This document shows, piece after piece, positions 4,839 to 6,619 of a DNA stretch of 6,619 nt. Source of the stretch: Oscillospiraceae bacterium (GTDB lineage: Bacteria; Bacillota; Clostridia; Oscillospirales; Oscillospiraceae); the NCBI GenBank assembly GCA_031272845.1, contig JAISTA010000031.1, positions 1-6,619 of the forward strand, written 5' to 3'. Within the stretch, counting starts at the first letter, position 1. Every line of letters starts with the position of its first letter. Below the pieces are notes generated by a model. The model was not told where the DNA came from. It ran no database searches and worked only from the letters and a program-made list of their open reading frames with translations. The translations under genes and the position numbers were made by a program.

Positions 4839-5738
4839 ATGACCTATCAAATCGACGGAATATCCTACATTCTAAAGCAGGCCTGCGACCTGTCCTTTTT
4901 GTGCCGCTACGGCAAGACATTTACGGTGTTTGACCAAAACGACTCGGGCAATATCAGCTTCGGCGTTGCGGGCAAAAAGGGTAAATATTTCATCAAAATC
5001 GCGGGAGCGGATACGACAAATTCCTGTGTGACAGGCGCGGAAGCAGCCGCTAATCTCAAAAAAGCAATTCCTTTGTATGAGGCTTTGCGTCACCCCGCAC
5101 TGATTGAGCTTATCGGGCATTATCAATACGGGGATTTGTACACCGCCGTGTTTAAGTGGGCGGACGGCGAGTGCATTATGGACTACCGGAATTCTGACAA
5201 ATACGAGCGCACCGGCGAAAGGTCTCCCTGGCAGCGGTTTTACGCCTTGCCGCTCGAAAAACGGCTGAAATCCTTTGAGGTCGTCTGCGATTTTTTGCGG
5301 CAGGTTGCCGAACAAGGCTATATTGCGATTGATTTCTACGACGGCAGTATTATGTACGACTTTGAAACTGACACGACAACCATTTGTGATATTGATCTTT
5401 TCTCAAAGCGACCCTACATAAATCAAATGGGCAAAATGTGGGGCTCTGAGAGGTTTAAGTCGCCGGAGGAAAACAAATTCGGCGCGGTGATTGACGAAAC
5501 GACAAACGTGTTCACGCTCGGTGCAGTCTCTTTTATGTTCTTCGGCGGCAATGCCGAAGAGCTTCGCTATTCCGGAAGCCGCGAATTTGAAGATTGGCGG
5601 ACGGGCAAAGCGCTGTATGACGTTGCAATGAAAGCCGCGTCTCCGGAGAAACAAGACAGATACCGAAGCATAGCGCAATTTACAAACGCTTGGGCTTCGG
5701 CGCTGCCGAGACAAAATCAGTTTGGTACAGCTCAATGA
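4839..5738 (+). CDS. Protein-kinase-like protein with degenerate catalytic loop
   Basis: A 299-residue protein spanning a complete protein-kinase fold. Recognisable parts are a beta-3 lysine K53 (Y-F-I-K-I-A), a catalytic-loop aspartate D165 in A-I-D-F-Y-D-G-S-I-M (163-172), a metal-binding aspartate D184 in C-D-I-D (183-186), an APE-like S-P-E-E (208-211), D219 before T-L-G (226-228), and R274 near the end. The loop departs from HRDLKPxN: Tyr stands where Lys is usual and S170 where Asn is usual, and DFG is DID, so catalysis or substrate may be atypical. No transmembrane segment or sensor domain is seen. There is no Shine-Dalgarno before ATG, only AU-rich sequence after a terminator; an in-frame TAA at 4833-4835 rules out a longer start at ATG, GTG or TTG. 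The stop overlaps the HAD start, implying coupled expression. The substrate is unknown. Confidence 0.8.
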   Translation: MTYQIDGISYILKQACDLSFLCRYGKTFTVFDQNDSGNISFGVAGKKGKYFIKIAGADTTNSCVTGAEAAANLKKAIPLYEALRHPALIELIGHYQYGDLYTAVFKWADGECIMDYRNSDKYERTGERSPWQRFYALPLEKRLKSFEVVCDFLRQVAEQGYIAIDFYDGSIMYDFETDTTTICDIDLFSKRPYINQMGKMWGSERFKSPEENKFGAVIDETTNVFTLGAVSFMFFGGNAEELRYSGSREFEDWRTGKALYDVAMKAASPEKQDRYRSIAQFTNAWASALPRQNQFGTAQ

Positions 5739-6418
5739 ACTACAACACAATTTTATTTGACGCGGACGGGACTCTTCTCGACTTTGATTCCGGCGAGCGC
5801 GAGGCTCTTTTCGGCACTATGCGGCACTTCGGGCTGTCCCCGTCAGACGGCAGCTACGCTATGTACCACAGCATAAACCACGAAAAGTGGAAGCTGCTGG
5901 AGCGCGGCAAATTAACAACAGGCGAGGTGCAGATCTCCCGATTTGCGGACTTTCTGGCATGCATAGACTTTTCCGAGCTGTCACCCGAGCTGTTCAACGC
6001 CGAATTCAAGAGGCGACTGGCGGGTACGGCGATACTGATTGACGGCGCGGAGGAAATCGTCAGGCTTCTTGCGAAAACACACCGCCTTGCGGTCATCACA
6101 AACGGTCTTGAGAAAACGCAGCTGGGCAGGTTCCGCGTTTCCGGTATTATGGACTGCTTCGAGGGCATTTTCACGTCCGAATCGGTCGGATACGCAAAGC
6201 CCGCTCCCGAATATTTCGGCGCGGTGTTCCGTGAGCTGGGACTTTCCGGCACCGGCGGCGTGCTTGTCGTCGGCGACTCGCTGTCGTCAGACATTGCGGG
6301 CGGCGCGGGCTACGGAATCGACACCTGCTACTACAATCCCGCAAGAACGGAGAACCGCACGGCGGTTCGTCCGACTTACGAGATTGCGGATTTGTCGGAG
6401 CTAAAAAGCATTGTCTGA
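5735..6418 (+). CDS. HAD-superfamily hydrolase, YjjG/YfnB-type nucleotidase
   Basis: A 227-residue haloacid-dehalogenase-type phosphatase, predicted to dephosphorylate small phosphorylated metabolites. All four motifs are present: I, F-D-A-D-G-T (nucleophile D9, acid/base D11); II, I-T-N-G (T122); III, Y-A-K-P-A-P-E (K155); IV, G-D-S-L-S-S-D (D181, D186). The cap helix I-N-H-E-K-W-K-L-L-E-R-G (47-58) is typical of YjjG-like enzymes, which hydrolyse non-canonical and pyrimidine nucleoside monophosphates; the exact substrate is inferred. An ATG at 5690 in frame would add 15 residues. ATG 5735 is preferred because M-N-Y-N-T-I-L-F-D is the normal N-terminus and it forms an ATGA overlap with the kinase stop, suggesting translational coupling. 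No separate Shine-Dalgarno is evident. No terminator follows before the convergent gene. Confidence 0.9.
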   Translation: MNYNTILFDADGTLLDFDSGEREALFGTMRHFGLSPSDGSYAMYHSINHEKWKLLERGKLTTGEVQISRFADFLACIDFSELSPELFNAEFKRRLAGTAILIDGAEEIVRLLAKTHRLAVITNGLEKTQLGRFRVSGIMDCFEGIFTSESVGYAKPAPEYFGAVFRELGLSGTGGVLVVGDSLSSDIAGGAGYGIDTCYYNPARTENRTAVRPTYEIADLSELKSIV

Positions 6419-6426
6419 AGAAACGG

Positions 6427-6618
6427 TTATGTTGAGAATACTCGGATTACTATGTAAACGGCAATACAAATAATTGAAATTACCGCGAGCAGCTGCCACA
6501 CTGCGAGTTTTATGCTTTTCAGGAGCTGTGTCATATCATTTACAACTGAGTCGGCCTTCTGAAAACCATTGTTTTGATATTCGTATGGCTTTTTCTTTGT
6601 TTTGTATTCGCTGGTTAT
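6427..6618 (-). CDS. C-terminal part of a membrane-anchored protein (partial)
   Basis: Reading the minus strand from the right edge gives 63 residues and a TAA stop (complement of 6427-6429); the 5' part lies beyond the window. The visible part starts with a polar, lysine-rich stretch (K-T-K-K-K-P-Y-E-Y-Q), then a probable amphipathic helix (about residues 21-37), then a hydrophobic membrane segment (about 38-58: L-A-V-W-Q-L-L-A-V-I-S-I-I-C-I-A-V-Y) ending R-V-F-S-T. It is likely a small tail-anchored or C-terminally anchored inner-membrane protein. I do not recognise the family. It runs tail-to-tail with the HAD gene with eight bases between the stop codons. The coherent protein-like composition is the main evidence that it is real. 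Confidence 0.65.
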   Translation of the reverse strand: MTSEYKTKKKPYEYQNNGFQKADSVVNDMTQLLKSIKLAVWQLLAVISIICIAVYIVIRVFST

Positions 6619-6619
6619 A

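Noticed and set aside
5690..5734. Upstream ATG at 5690 as start of the HAD gene
   Set aside because: The added 15 residues do not resemble HAD N-termini and overlap the kinase C-terminus in another frame. ATG 5735 gives the canonical start and the ATGA overlap.
1..6619. CRISPR array, tRNA or rRNA gene, transposase or integrase
   Set aside because: No evenly spaced repeat-spacer series, cloverleaf or rRNA-like sequence, and no recombinase or transposase motifs were seen in any frame.

Overview
The window looks like a chromosomal segment of a moderately GC-rich Bacillota, most likely a gut-type Clostridia (Oscillospirales-like). This rests on the rpsO-pnp pair with Gram-positive-type Shine-Dalgarno sites, an extended -10 sigma-A promoter, a clostridial-style GC-rich palindromic intergenic repeat, and the general look of the accessory proteins. 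The taxonomic call is an inference from protein and repeat style, not from a search.

Layout. Positions 1-171 hold a hairpin, a near-consensus promoter and a structured leader in front of rpsO (172-438, ribosomal protein S15). A 203-base intergenic region follows, with a 12-bp stem-loop, a second hairpin and a hairpin that displays the pnp ribosome-binding site in its loop. pnp (642-2780) encodes a full-length polynucleotide phosphorylase. A long imperfect palindrome (2809-2877) fills the gap before an Apt-like phosphoribosyltransferase gene (2951-3514). Next come an S66 (LD-carboxypeptidase/MccF-like) peptidase gene (3558-4577), a 261-base gap with a possible 17-residue leader peptide, hairpins and a Rho-independent terminator, then a protein-kinase-like gene (4839-5738) that overlaps a HAD-family nucleotidase gene (5735-6418) by ATGA. 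The right edge holds the 3' end of a minus-strand gene for a small membrane-anchored protein (6427-6618), convergent with the HAD gene.

How the genes relate. rpsO-pnp is the ancient conserved translation/RNA-decay pair, and its untranslated regions look set up for post-transcriptional autoregulation. Downstream, the phosphoribosyltransferase and the HAD nucleotidase suggest nucleotide salvage or house-cleaning, while the kinase-like protein has no assignable substrate.

The most striking structural signal is a 37-base direct repeat (35/37 identical). It is the exact 3' end of the phosphoribosyltransferase gene, and it recurs immediately after the peptidase gene. The peptidase gene is therefore bracketed by two copies of its neighbour's tail, as expected of an inserted cassette using a gene 3' end, or of the remnant of a collapsed tandem duplication. 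The peptidase and kinase genes also lack visible Shine-Dalgarno sites, unlike rpsO, pnp and the phosphoribosyltransferase gene.
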